A stretch of 24,210 nucleotides of DNA, taken from a virus. Shown one piece after another: positions 7,221 through 14,530 of the stretch. A program made the translations under genes and the position numbers. The first letter of the stretch is position 1, and every line of letters starts with the position of its first letter. The DNA lies in the IMG/VR virus record IMGVR_UViG_3300013233_000067, positions 1 to 24,210 of that record; one strand, written 5' to 3'. The notes under the pieces were generated by a model that was not told where the DNA came from, did not search any database, and saw only the letters and a list, made by a program, of their open reading frames with translations.

Positions 7221-8872
7221 ATCGTCTGCGGTCCCGTCGTCATCAGAGAGTCTCCGCCGGGGATGTACGGTTCCCCGCGAAAGTTGATGTCGTTCGCGAA
7301 CGTGTCGCCGCAGGTCGCGAGCTTCTTGTCGCAGCCACGATAAAGGCGGAGCTGTTGCCCCGGATAAACCGTCTGCGGCGTGGCCCGATACAGCTCGATC
7401 TGTCCGACCTCCGGCGAGCCAGACCACGAAAGCGTCCACGTCTTGACCTCGAAAGCGTTCGCGAGGTTCGTCGGGCCGGTCTCGAAGACGATGGCACCGG
7501 AATCGAACCATCCCGTCACGGCCCGGTCTTCTTCGACGCGGATCGTGAAGTTCTCGCCGTCGATCACCGTTTCCACTTCTGCGTCGCGCATCCATGAATC
7601 CCGGCAGGTCAGAACCGCCGTCCCGTCTGTCGTCGTATTCCCGACCGTCGTATCGTAGGTCGGCTGAGTTCCTGCCGTTGTTCCCGCCGTGGTCACTTCG
7701 TAGATTCTGTTCTCGTAAAGCCGCTGGCTGGAGAAGGCTGCCGAGGTAACTTGAACGGCCAGCTCTACCTTGTCAAAACACGAATTGATTTCCGAGCCGG
7801 AATACAGAAAGACCATCAGCCGGATGCGGATATACCGTGTGTTCGCCGGAACTGCCTTGAGCGCAACCCCGCGGAAAAACCATGTCCCGGTTGGCGTGAT
7901 CACCTCTTCACCGGAATCGTAACAGGTGCTGATCACGGTCTTCGACGAATCGAGGAATTCCACGAGAACGCGGCCCTTGTCCGAGGCCGCATTGTTCGCA
8001 CGATAAACAGCGAATTGATTTACCCGGGCATTCCCGGCGTCGATGTCCGCCGCCAGAAGACCGGCGTTCAGGAGGTCCACGTCCTGATAGCACTCGCCGT
8101 CGCCCGCGCTTCCACCCATCAGATATTGCGTGTGGTCGTAAGCCGAAAGGCCGGAATAGGTATCGCGCAAAGCGAACTCGATCCCGGTCGGGATGATCCA
8201 CCCTGTTAGCGCCGAACCGTCTCCGGCGCCGGTTATCACCCCGGTCGTTCCGATCTCGAAAGTAGGATTCTGCGCGAGGTTATCCCAGATGCGCGGAGAC
8301 GTAGGTGAGAGCGTGGCCACCCGGTAGTACTCTCCAATCGCAACCGCCGCACTCCGGCCAAGAACGGCCGGACGAAGCGGAATCGAGCAAGCGGAATCGC
8401 CGAGATCGGCGCGGCACGTCGCCTGATAGGTCTGCGTGATTCCCTGATCGAGCCGGGCGAGCTTCGATACGAATGCCGCCACGAAGGTCCCGTCGTCGGT
8501 CATCGTGATTTCGCCGACATATCCCTCCTTCAGTATGATCTCGCCGTCTGAAGGAGATGCCCAGTTCACAAGCGCGATCTTCACCGTCGCACCGTCATAG
8601 ACCCCGCCGCGAAGATCCGCCGCGGTGATCTCATCCGCCGAAAGAATACCTGCGATGTCCGCATTACCCGCCGCGAAAGAGGCTGCTGATTCGAGCGCGG
8701 AAACATCGAAGCCGCTCGCCGCCGCGAACGTCTGTCCGCCGAAAACGATATCCAAGTCGTGGTCGGTGTAGCGCATGATCGTTCCGTCTGTACGTGTGAT
8801 CGTATATAGGCGCGACACCGTTGTCGTCGTCTGCGTGAGATGCGTGGCCAGAGCAGAGGGAACCGTTTTCAA
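7217..8872 (-). CDS. DUF2163 tail hub protein (GTA g13-like) with a large inserted domain
   Basis: The N-terminal part (1-195) has DUF2163 features: 'YTDHDLDIVFGGQTF' (35-49), 'GYVGEITMTDDGTF' (117-130), and 'ATCRADLGDSAC' with C153 and C162. The C-terminal part (about 380-551) ends with 'GCDKKLATCGDTFANDINF' and 'EPYIPGGD', again typical, with C514 and C521. Usual family length is about 300 residues; this one has 551. Residues about 199-372 look like an inserted jelly-roll, carbohydrate-binding-like domain ('NLAQNPTFEIG...LTGW...SCFDKVEL'). The protein should form the hub joining distal tail to tip. The start is TTG at 8872, overlapping the DUF2460 stop as TTGA, with a GGGAGG site about ten bases upstream; no better start fits the family N-terminus. 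Confidence 0.85.
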   Translation of the reverse strand: MKTVPSALATHLTQTTTTVSRLYTITRTDGTIMRYTDHDLDIVFGGQTFAAASGFDVSALESAASFAAGNADIAGILSADEITAADLRGGVYDGATVKIALVNWASPSDGEIILKEGYVGEITMTDDGTFVAAFVSKLARLDQGITQTYQATCRADLGDSACSIPLRPAVLGRSAAVAIGEYYRVATLSPTSPRIWDNLAQNPTFEIGTTGVITGAGDGSALTGWIIPTGIEFALRDTYSGLSAYDHTQYLMGGSAGDGECYQDVDLLNAGLLAADIDAGNARVNQFAVYRANNAASDKGRVLVEFLDSSKTVISTCYDSGEEVITPTGTWFFRGVALKAVPANTRYIRIRLMVFLYSGSEINSCFDKVELAVQVTSAAFSSQRLYENRIYEVTTAGTTAGTQPTYDTTVGNTTTDGTAVLTCRDSWMRDAEVETVIDGENFTIRVEEDRAVTGWFDSGAIVFETGPTNLANAFEVKTWTLSWSGSPEVGQIELYRATPQTVYPGQQLRLYRGCDKKLATCGDTFANDINFRGEPYIPGGDSLMTTGPQTI

Positions 8873-9495
8873 TCGACCCTTACCTCCCGAATCTTCACAT
8901 TCGGAATCCCCGCGTAACCGGGGAGGAACATCTCATTGTCCCATTCATCCATTGCGAATCGAACGACATGGTCGAACTCGCAGACGATCCCGACCGACAC
9001 GCTCGATCCCGGCGCCACGACGAAGGTGATGATCCCTGTCGCCGCGTCCATGGAGTAGTCGCCCGGCTCCGCCTTCGGCGTTCCGCCGACGTAGACCGTA
9101 TAGGTTCCGGCGACGATCTTCGTGATGGTCTTCTCGTAGGTATAGCCGCCGGAGGCGTACCGCTTCACGACCTGAAAGGTCTTGTTCGAGCCGTCCCCCG
9201 TCCCGATTTCCTGCGGCGAGCTTCCGCCACCGTCCGGGATCTCGTAGTCGCCGTGATCTTTGAAACGGAACGAATGCGCCTGTCCCTGCCGGGCCATGAA
9301 GAAGTCGCGAACGGCGTATCGCTGCTCGATCAGGTTCTCGCCGAAGCCGATGTCCCATTCTCCCCGCGTCTGGCTCCACTCGATATTCCGTTTCTCGTAT
9401 CCACCGCGAAGCGAGATCACCGTCGTCTTGAAACGCGGCCCGCCGACTGCTCCAAGCTCAACCGCCGTCGGAAGCTGTACATCGTGAAAGGCCAT
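8869..9495 (-). CDS. DUF2460 distal tail protein (GTA g12-like)
   Basis: The 208-residue protein shows the DUF2460 (TIGR02217) pattern. An N-terminal 'FHDVQLP' and 'GGPRFKTTVISLRGGYEKRN' (19-38) are followed by 'WDIGFGENLIEQRYAVRDFFMARQG' (47-71, family signature) and 'AHSFRFKDHGDYEI' (73-86). The middle is 'GDGSNKTFQVVKRYASGG', and the C-terminal strands include 'FDHVVRFAMDEWD'. In gene transfer agents this protein forms the distal tail ring above the hub. Length is normal for the family. The ATG at 9495 follows the tape measure stop by one base and has a GGAGG site upstream. Its neighbours DUF2163, NlpC/P60 and megatron follow in the conserved order, each overlapping the next. Confidence 0.9.
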   Translation of the reverse strand: MAFHDVQLPTAVELGAVGGPRFKTTVISLRGGYEKRNIEWSQTRGEWDIGFGENLIEQRYAVRDFFMARQGQAHSFRFKDHGDYEIPDGGGSSPQEIGTGDGSNKTFQVVKRYASGGYTYEKTITKIVAGTYTVYVGGTPKAEPGDYSMDAATGIITFVVAPGSSVSVGIVCEFDHVVRFAMDEWDNEMFLPGYAGIPNVKIREVRVD

Positions 9496-9496
9496 G

Positions 9497-11878
9497 CTAT
9501 CCTGTCCTCCTCATTGCGCGGCGCATCGCCGTTTCATATCGCGCCGCAATCTGGCTCGAACTCCGCCGGAACTCGTCCGCCCGAATCGGGTTCTGGACGA
9601 TGATCGTAACACCGGCGCCCGCTTTGCCGCGAGAAGAGGCTGGTTCGACCGTGACCCTCTCCCCGGGCGTGGCGCGGAAGGCGACGAGCTGGCTGTCTGT
9701 TCCCCCGGCGCCGCCGACCGAGAAGCTCCCACCGGAAGCGAAGGCGGGCATATTCGGGTCGAGGCCGACGGGGGCGCTCGGTGTGAACGACGCACCCCCT
9801 CCGCCTCCTCCGCCCGCCGAGGAGCCACCCGAGAAGAGCCATCCCATGAGCGGCTGCAAAACCCTCGTCTCGTAGATGATTCTCGCGGCCGATGCCGCGA
9901 CTGATCGGGCGAGGTCTCCCCATGCGATTTTCCCCGTTTCCGCCATCTGCGAGAAGGCGTCCCCCATCGAGCGAAGGGCGCTCTCCGTGATCCGCGCTGT
10001 ATCCGTCATCGTCTGTCCGTAAGTTCTCGCGAAGTCGCCCATTCGACGGAAGGAAGATCCCGACTTCGTAACGGCCTCCGTGGCGTCTCCGTCCTCTCCG
10101 GTTTTGAGCGTGAAGACCTTCTTCGCTCTGTGCGCCGATCTCCCGGCTCCGCGCCTCCCATCCTGAAACGGCCCCATCATTGCGGCCTCAAGCGCCGCCC
10201 TCCTATCCTGCCACGCCTTGAGATTCCGCTCGGCCGGAGAAGACCAATCCATTCCGTTGACGAAGTTCTCCCAGTGTGTTTTCATGTCCGATTCAAACGC
10301 AGCACCCGTTGCATCCAGCCCCTTGCGTAACTCCGTTCCGGCGTTCTGCATCCCCGCCGCGATGATCCCCGGGATCTCTTCCCATCTTGCAAAGATAGCC
10401 GCTTGAAAAATATCAGCCACTATCTGAACGTGGCGAGCAAGCCAAGGAATGAAGTCGATGAAGAAAGCCCGCGCCATGTCAAAGAAGAACGTGAACGTGG
10501 ACTTCGCGGCCCACTTGATAAACTCCCAAGCGTTTTTAGCAAGTGCGACGAATTCGCCCCAGAACGACTGCCATTGCGTGAGATCGGGCGGCCGGAATGA
10601 CTGAAGTCCGGTGTTGATCGCGTCTTGCAGCCTCGCCTCGAAGGCATCAACGTCCGCAGCTCCGGCATTCAGATCATCAAGAAGATCCCGTATCTCCCCG
10701 GCAACCGTTCCGATGATTGAGAAGAGATCGGAAAAGATCAGCCAGACCACGCCGAAAGTATCCTTTGTCCACTCAGCGAACGTGAGCAGGTTATCCCGGT
10801 TCACTCGAATCCACTCTGTGAAATCCTGTACCGAACCCTGAAGCCCGTCGCCGAAGGAATTGAAGATGTCCAGCGAAACCGACTCCACCACCGACTTCAG
10901 CGTCTTGAATGACCCGGAGAGCGTGGAACGCATCTTGTCCGCCAGAGTCTCCGCCTCCCCGCCGACGTTGGCGAGCGTGTCCTGAAAGTCCTTCGTCTCC
11001 TTCGTCGCGTTCTGAATCACGAGCGCCGCCGTCCCGGCCCGAATACCGAACAGCTTCATCACGTCGGCCGGACTCGCGCCCATCTTCGTGAGGTCGTCCA
11101 TCACGTCAACTAGATCGCCGCTCTCCAGATTGAACTTCCGCGCCACCTCCTGCGCCTTCTGAATCGCCATCGCGAGCTGCGTCCCCGCCATGCTTCCTTG
11201 AATACCGGCATTGCCGAGCATACCGATCAGCCCGGCCGTCTCCTCGATGGAATAGCCGAACGCTTTGGCCCGGGGGGCCACGTACTTGAACGACTCCGCC
11301 ATCATTTCCATATTGGTGTTCGACCGGGTGATCGTACCGACGAATACGTCGTTCACCCTGCTAAGCTCTTCGACCGGGAGGCCCATTGCCGTCAGGGCGT
11401 TCGAGGCAATATCGGAAGCGCGACCGAGTTCGATCCCCCCGGCCGTTGCGAGATCGAGGACGCCGGGAAGCGCCGTGATCGCCTTCGACGCCTGAAACCC
11501 TGCCATACCGAGAAACTTCAGCCCCTCGCCCGCCTGAGACGCGGTGAACTCCGTCGTCGCGCCCATCTTCCTTGCTTCTTCTGTGAGCGCGGCGAACTCG
11601 CCCTTTGTCGCCCGCATCACGCCACCAACCGTAGTCATGGTCTGCTGGAAGTCCGCGCCCGTCTTCGCGATCTTTGCGAATATCACCAGCCCGGCGGCAC
11701 CACCGGCGAGGCCGACCATTGCCCCGGTCGTCGAGACGATCGCCGCCGTCAGACCCTTCATCGCCGTGGCGCCGGTCGTCGCGAACCGGGTGATTTGCGC
11801 TTTCGCCAGAGCGGTCCCCGCGACGAGTCCCTTTGTGTCGGCGCCGATATGAGCGGTGAGAGTTCCAATGCTGGCCAC
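9497..11878 (-). CDS. tail tape measure protein
   Basis: The roughly 793-residue protein has an N-terminal 'MASIGTLTAHIGADTKGL', common in tape measures, then a hydrophobic stretch (about 42-72). A PhageMin_Tail (TP901-type) domain follows (about 80-330) with 'ARKMGATTEFTASQAGEGL'. Further hydrophobic helices (about 363-395 and 450-500) may reach the host membrane. A lambda-family C-terminus follows: 'MGDAFSQMAETGKIAWGDL' (638-656), a glycine run (687-694), and 'GGTDSQLVAFRATPGERVTV' (724-743). It sets tail length and is packed inside the tube. By the usual 1.5 angstrom per residue, the tail would be near 120 nm. The start is GTG at 11878, directly after the stop of the T reading frame, with an AGGGGG site upstream. 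Confidence 0.93.
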   Translation of the reverse strand: MASIGTLTAHIGADTKGLVAGTALAKAQITRFATTGATAMKGLTAAIVSTTGAMVGLAGGAAGLVIFAKIAKTGADFQQTMTTVGGVMRATKGEFAALTEEARKMGATTEFTASQAGEGLKFLGMAGFQASKAITALPGVLDLATAGGIELGRASDIASNALTAMGLPVEELSRVNDVFVGTITRSNTNMEMMAESFKYVAPRAKAFGYSIEETAGLIGMLGNAGIQGSMAGTQLAMAIQKAQEVARKFNLESGDLVDVMDDLTKMGASPADVMKLFGIRAGTAALVIQNATKETKDFQDTLANVGGEAETLADKMRSTLSGSFKTLKSVVESVSLDIFNSFGDGLQGSVQDFTEWIRVNRDNLLTFAEWTKDTFGVVWLIFSDLFSIIGTVAGEIRDLLDDLNAGAADVDAFEARLQDAINTGLQSFRPPDLTQWQSFWGEFVALAKNAWEFIKWAAKSTFTFFFDMARAFFIDFIPWLARHVQIVADIFQAAIFARWEEIPGIIAAGMQNAGTELRKGLDATGAAFESDMKTHWENFVNGMDWSSPAERNLKAWQDRRAALEAAMMGPFQDGRRGAGRSAHRAKKVFTLKTGEDGDATEAVTKSGSSFRRMGDFARTYGQTMTDTARITESALRSMGDAFSQMAETGKIAWGDLARSVAASAARIIYETRVLQPLMGWLFSGGSSAGGGGGGGASFTPSAPVGLDPNMPAFASGGSFSVGGAGGTDSQLVAFRATPGERVTVEPASSRGKAGAGVTIIVQNPIRADEFRRSSSQIAARYETAMRRAMRRTG

Positions 11879-12211
11879 TTACTCGCCCCCTTCTTTCATC
11901 TTTCCCATCATGACCCGCTTCACGTCATCCGCCACGCGCTCGCCCTTCGGCCGGAAGTCAGGATCTTCAGGAACGAACATATCCGCCGTCATTCTCCGGG
12001 CGCTCTTCCCGGACATCATGTTGACCACTGCCGAAGCGACGATCCCTGCTCTGTGATACGCCACCCTTTCGCCCCACGGTTCCAGACTGTAAAACGCCAT
12101 CCATTCCGTAATCTGCCTGCTTGTCAGTCTCCCGACAAGCTCGTCGGGGTGAGCGCACCCGAGTCGGAGACAGAGCCGGAAGAGGAACCGCCGGAAAGCG
12201 TTTCGGGTGAG
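11879..12211 (-). CDS. T-domain of the tail assembly chaperone, made as a G-T fusion by -1 frameshift
   Basis: This frame has no good start of its own before the conserved domain and is reached from the G gene by slipping at 12217-12211. Reading from 12211 gives 110 residues starting 'LTRNAFRRFLFRLCLRLG', then 'CAHPDELVGRLTSRQITEW' and 'MAFYSLEPWGERVAYHRAG', then a C-terminal 'MFVPEDPDFRP'. This is the well-known 'HPD..L...LTSRQ..EW.AY..LEP.GE' pattern of phage tail T-domains. The fusion would have 229 residues (119 from G). In lambda, gpGT brings tape measure and tube subunits together. An internal ATG at 12100 could be mistaken for the start but would cut the domain in half. The stop directly abuts the tape measure start. 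Confidence 0.85.
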   Translation of the reverse strand, partial: LTRNAFRRFLFRLCLRLGCAHPDELVGRLTSRQITEWMAFYSLEPWGERVAYHRAGIVASAVVNMMSGKSARRMTADMFVPEDPDFRPKGERVADDVKRVMMGKMKEGGE

Positions 12212-12567
12212 TTTCCCATCTCTTCCTCGACGGCCGGAAGTCCCATACCCGAGAGGCGCCGGGCTGTGTCGAAGATCCGGTCGAGCGCCGCCGCCGACTT
12301 CCCGCCCAGCTTCCCGCTGTCGGCCGGAGTGAACAGAAGATTTCCCGCGTCATCTACGCAGGTCATCGTGGCGATTCGTGCGCGGATATTCACCAGCGCT
12401 GCGCCGTTCTGCTGTGCAGCAGCGAAATCCTTCTCCACCGAATCCCGTTGCGATCCGGTTAGCTCCTGAACCCAGACACTCCCACCCCATTCGGGGACTT
12501 CAACGCACTCCCGCTTCAAGTCCTTCGAGGAGAGAATCGAGTCTTTGGTTAAGACCTTCTTTTCCAT
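12124..12567 (-). CDS. tail assembly chaperone (lambda gpG-like)
   Basis: The 147-residue protein opens with 'MEKKVLTKDSILSSKDLKRE', then 'CVEVPEWGGSVWVQELTGSQRD' (21-42), the typical first strands of gpG/TAC proteins, and a helical middle with 'LFTPADSGKLGGKSAAALDRIFDTARRLSGMG' (78-109). After residue 119 the zero-frame tail is a low-complexity Ser/Gly stretch ending 'LSGD', the short form left when ribosomes do not slip. It should bind the tape measure and be absent from the virion. It lies between the tube protein and the tape measure, the standard place. The ATG at 12567 has an AAAGGG site upstream. Family call from pattern and context; the frameshift makes it strong. Confidence 0.88.
   Translation of the reverse strand: MEKKVLTKDSILSSKDLKRECVEVPEWGGSVWVQELTGSQRDSVEKDFAAAQQNGAALVNIRARIATMTCVDDAGNLLFTPADSGKLGGKSAAALDRIFDTARRLSGMGLPAVEEEMGNSPETLSGGSSSGSVSDSGALTPTSLSGD
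12211..12217 (-). promoter_or_regulatory. programmed -1 ribosomal frameshift site GGGAAAC
   Basis: On the minus strand, the zero frame reads G GGA AAC at codons 118-119 of the G gene, a canonical X XXY YYZ heptamer. Slipping back one base gives GGG AAA and continues in the T frame from 12211. Lambda uses GGGAAAG at the equivalent place. Immediately downstream, 'GAAACGCTTTC' could form only a small hairpin; I did not identify a strong stimulatory structure. Confidence 0.85.
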
Positions 12568-12583
12568 TACCGAATCCCTTTCT

Positions 12584-13000
12584 TTACGAGGAAACCGTAA
12601 CCTGTCCGTCGACCTTGATCTTCACCGTGGTGGTGATCTTATCGTCCGGTACGATATTGAGCGGAAGCTCTGTGACGAGGCCCGCGAAATCGAACTGCGT
12701 CCCGTAAGTATCGGGAAGCGTGATCCGGTAGTTCTTCGATGCGGTCGCCTCGAAGTCCAGCTTCATCTGCTCATATCCCGCATACGTGAAGTTCATTTCC
12801 AGCGTCACATCGCCGCCATCCCGGAACCCGCGAATGAACGTCCGGTATCCGCCGGTCGTGTCCAGACTCGTCGTGTCGATGAAGTCAGCCGTCATCGTCG
12901 GCCCGGAAATCGAATTGATCTCCGCGATGGCCGTGTACGCCGAACCCGAATCATCCTGACGCGCAAAAATCGTTCCCACTCCAGAGATTGCACTACTCAT
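12584..13000 (-). CDS. major tail (tube) protein
   Basis: The 138-residue protein matches small tube proteins of siphoviruses. It has 'MSSAISGVGTIFARQDDSGS' at the start, 'IAEINSISGPTMTADFIDTTSLDT' (25-48), 'FIRGFRDGGDVTLEMNF' (55-71), and a C-terminal strand pair 'GLVTELPLNIVPDDKI' and 'TTTVKIKVDGQVTV'. The 'D.TSLDT...' loop and the 'G.RD.GD...' segment are characteristic of this TP901/lambda-like tube group. It should polymerise around the tape measure. It sits between the tail terminator-like gene and the chaperone, as expected. A strong GGAGGT site precedes the ATG at 13000, fitting a protein needed in many copies. Confidence 0.88.
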   Translation of the reverse strand: MSSAISGVGTIFARQDDSGSAYTAIAEINSISGPTMTADFIDTTSLDTTGGYRTFIRGFRDGGDVTLEMNFTYAGYEQMKLDFEATASKNYRITLPDTYGTQFDFAGLVTELPLNIVPDDKITTTVKIKVDGQVTVSS

Positions 13001-13016
13001 TATCTCTCACCTCCTA

Positions 13017-13412
13017 TCATCCGTTCGTCCTGTGCGCCGTGAAGTTCACGGAAAACATCGGACGGTTCTTCTCATCTCTCCCGATAAACAGAACGTCGCC
13101 CTTCGGCCAGATCGCCAGATACCGCGCCGAGTTCTTCGTCTGGTTTACTATGCCCTTGAGATAATCGCGAATCGCCTGACCCCGCATCTGCGCGGCTCGA
13201 TAGGCGCCCTTATCTCCCCTGATTCTTACCTGAACCGAAGGACGCTCATAGGTGTAATCCATCTCAATCCCATCTCCGCCCGAATCGTACACCCCGACCA
13301 CGGCGTCCGGAGAGTCCGGCGTATACCCGACGAAGAGATCCGTCCCGAACGTGAGTGCGAGGCTGCTATCGTCGAGCAGGAAGTCTTTGATGTCTTCACT
13401 CGGCGGATTCAT
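13017..13412 (-). CDS. tail terminator-like protein (minor capsid/tail completion family)
   Basis: The 131-residue protein begins 'MNPPSEDIKDFLLDDSSLAL' and includes 'LFVGYTPDSPDAVVGVYDSGG' (26-46), 'YERPSVQVRIRG' (54-65) and 'AYRAAQMRGQAIRDYL' (70-85), then 'FIGRDEKNRPMFSVNF'. The 'P....V.VY...G' and 'P.VQV..RG..Y..A......' features occur in tail terminator proteins that cap the tube, sometimes annotated as minor capsid protein. Position between gp10-like and tube genes agrees. Its ATG shares one base with the preceding stop (TAATG at 13414-13410), so it is coupled to it. Assignment rests on weak motifs plus strong context. Confidence 0.72.
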   Translation of the reverse strand: MNPPSEDIKDFLLDDSSLALTFGTDLFVGYTPDSPDAVVGVYDSGGDGIEMDYTYERPSVQVRIRGDKGAYRAAQMRGQAIRDYLKGIVNQTKNSARYLAIWPKGDVLFIGRDEKNRPMFSVNFTAHRTNG

Positions 13413-13789
13413 TACCTTACCCTCGCCAGAGCTTGAATAATCTGAAGCACCCGCTTCCTCTCTTGGATCATCGCCGTTTCAAGGAACTTCCACTGCCCGT
13501 GCGGATTTTCGCTCGTATAGTGCTTGTCGATCTCGTGAACGAACACCGCGTAGGCCGCCGTATAGCCGATTTCTGCTGCCGGGCCGTTCGCCTGATCTTT
13601 TACGATCGTGTATGCGGAGTTCTGGAGGTGGCCCGTCTTCTTCGGCGTGATCAAGAGGGACCTCCCCTTGACATGAAGAGCCGCTGCCCGAACTCCCGCT
13701 TTCGTCCGCCCTTTGATCCCGCGTACCTTTGCATTCAGTGTCGCGATCATTCGGCTCCGCCCAGTTATCGCAAACGTCCCGCCGCTCAT
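13412..13789 (-). CDS. HK97 gp10-like tail completion / neck protein
   Basis: The 125-residue protein has the gp10-like core 'AGVRAAALHVKGRSLLITPKKTGHLQNS' (31-58), ' AAEIGYTAAYAVFVHEID' (71-87) and 'GQWKFLETAMIQERKRVLQII' near the end. The motif of a helix, 'P..TG.L..S', and 'VG....YA..VHE' is the mark of the HK97 gp10 family, which acts at the head-tail joint. The start is the ATG at 13789, which overlaps the upstream stop as ATGA; the longer reading frame upstream of it lies in another frame of the preceding gene. A product of this length is normal for the family. Confidence 0.87.
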   Translation of the reverse strand: MSGGTFAITGRSRMIATLNAKVRGIKGRTKAGVRAAALHVKGRSLLITPKKTGHLQNSAYTIVKDQANGPAAEIGYTAAYAVFVHEIDKHYTSENPHGQWKFLETAMIQERKRVLQIIQALARVR

Positions 13790-14157
13790 ACCAACATCAC
13801 CGCCTTCACCGTCCGCGTCGCGTCCGTCGTCGAGGGCGTCTCCATGATCGCCTTGACCTCGTAGGCCGTTGCAACCTGAGCCGGGTCGACGCCTTGCGCG
13901 GAATCGAGCGCAGAGAGAGAGCCGAGGTACAGATAGTCCCCGAGCGCGATTGTCCCGGCATGATACACCGTCGCCCGGGCGGTCACCTCTTCGCCGTTCT
14001 GGTCGAGGATCACAACCGACTTCTCCTGCCAGCGAACCGAGATTTCCACTCCGGCGGAAAACGTCTTCACTCCGAAACCGCTCACACCGGAGTACACCCA
14101 ATGCACCGCCGTCTGTCGATAGGCGCCCGAGGGCCACCCTGAACGGCTAGGCGTCAT
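13786..14157 (-). CDS. head closure / stopper-like protein
   Basis: The 123-residue protein includes 'AYRQTAVHWVYSGVSGFGVKTFSAGVEISVRW' (12-43), then 'VVILDQNGEEVTARATVYHAGTIALGDYLYLG' (48-79) and 'TAYEVKAIMETPS'. The layout, with 'tavhW...G.d.fG..tF..p..i..RW' followed by a 'NG.E......VY....I..GDYL..G' sheet, matches small connector or stopper proteins found between the gp6-like connector and gp10 in many siphoviruses. The ATG at 14157 lies 11 bases inside the upstream gene with a GGGAG site. Precise identity as stopper is inferred from gene order. Confidence 0.72.
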   Translation of the reverse strand: MTPSRSGWPSGAYRQTAVHWVYSGVSGFGVKTFSAGVEISVRWQEKSVVILDQNGEEVTARATVYHAGTIALGDYLYLGSLSALDSAQGVDPAQVATAYEVKAIMETPSTTDATRTVKAVMLV

Positions 14158-14530
14158 TCGGAACTCCCATCACCTCGAACTTCGCGGAGGTCGCCCCACC
14201 GTTCAGCGAAGCGAACTTCCCTTGGAAGTCCAGAATCATCACCTGCTGTCCATAGGCCGTGAATTCCAGCCCTTTGCCGCTCTTCCCGTGATAAGTGGTC
14301 GCCGCGTCTCCGATCTTCTCCTGAGCGATCTGAGGGTCTCTCACGGAGGCGAAGTGAGCCGCGAGCCACATCTCGATTTTCGCGAGGAGGGCGGAATCAT
14401 AATCCGCATCGGAGCCGACGAGCTTCGTCACGATCACGTTGGACGTTTCGAGAAACGGCGTGATCTGCTCTTCGGTCAGCGACGTATCCATGATGCTGAG
14501 AACTTCGGCCTCGGTCACTCGATTGCTCAT
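14147..14530 (-). CDS. head-tail connector protein (gp6-like)
   Basis: The 127-residue protein begins 'MSNRVTEAEVLSIMDTSLTE' and continues 'EQITPFLETSNVIVTKLVGS' (21-40), then 'LLAKIEMWLAAHFASVRDP' (48-66) and 'GLEFTAYGQQVMILDFQGKFASL' (87-109). This mostly helical N-half and 'YGQ.....D..G.LA.L' ending are recurrent in the connector proteins of the gp6/adaptor type. The ATG at 14530 overlaps the sulfotransferase-like stop by four bases (ATGA), so the modification cassette and the tail genes are one transcriptional unit. The longer reading frame above 14530 is not needed, as the conserved N-terminus starts here. Confidence 0.75.
   Translation of the reverse strand: MSNRVTEAEVLSIMDTSLTEEQITPFLETSNVIVTKLVGSDADYDSALLAKIEMWLAAHFASVRDPQIAQEKIGDAATTYHGKSGKGLEFTAYGQQVMILDFQGKFASLNGGATSAKFEVMGVPNDA

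Noticed and set aside
11879-12100. Independent 73-residue gene starting at 12100
   Set aside because: The ATG sits in the middle of the conserved T-domain; the frame is open upstream through the signature to the GGGAAAC site, so it is part of a frameshift product.
11967-12353. 128-residue frame across the chaperone region
   Set aside because: It is the third frame over G and T; Arg-rich with no chaperone motif.
11198-12469. 423-residue open frame on the plus strand
   Set aside because: It runs antisense to the tape measure and chaperone genes, which have clear family motifs; its translation is Arg/His/Pro-rich with no domain, as expected for a shadow in GC-rich DNA.
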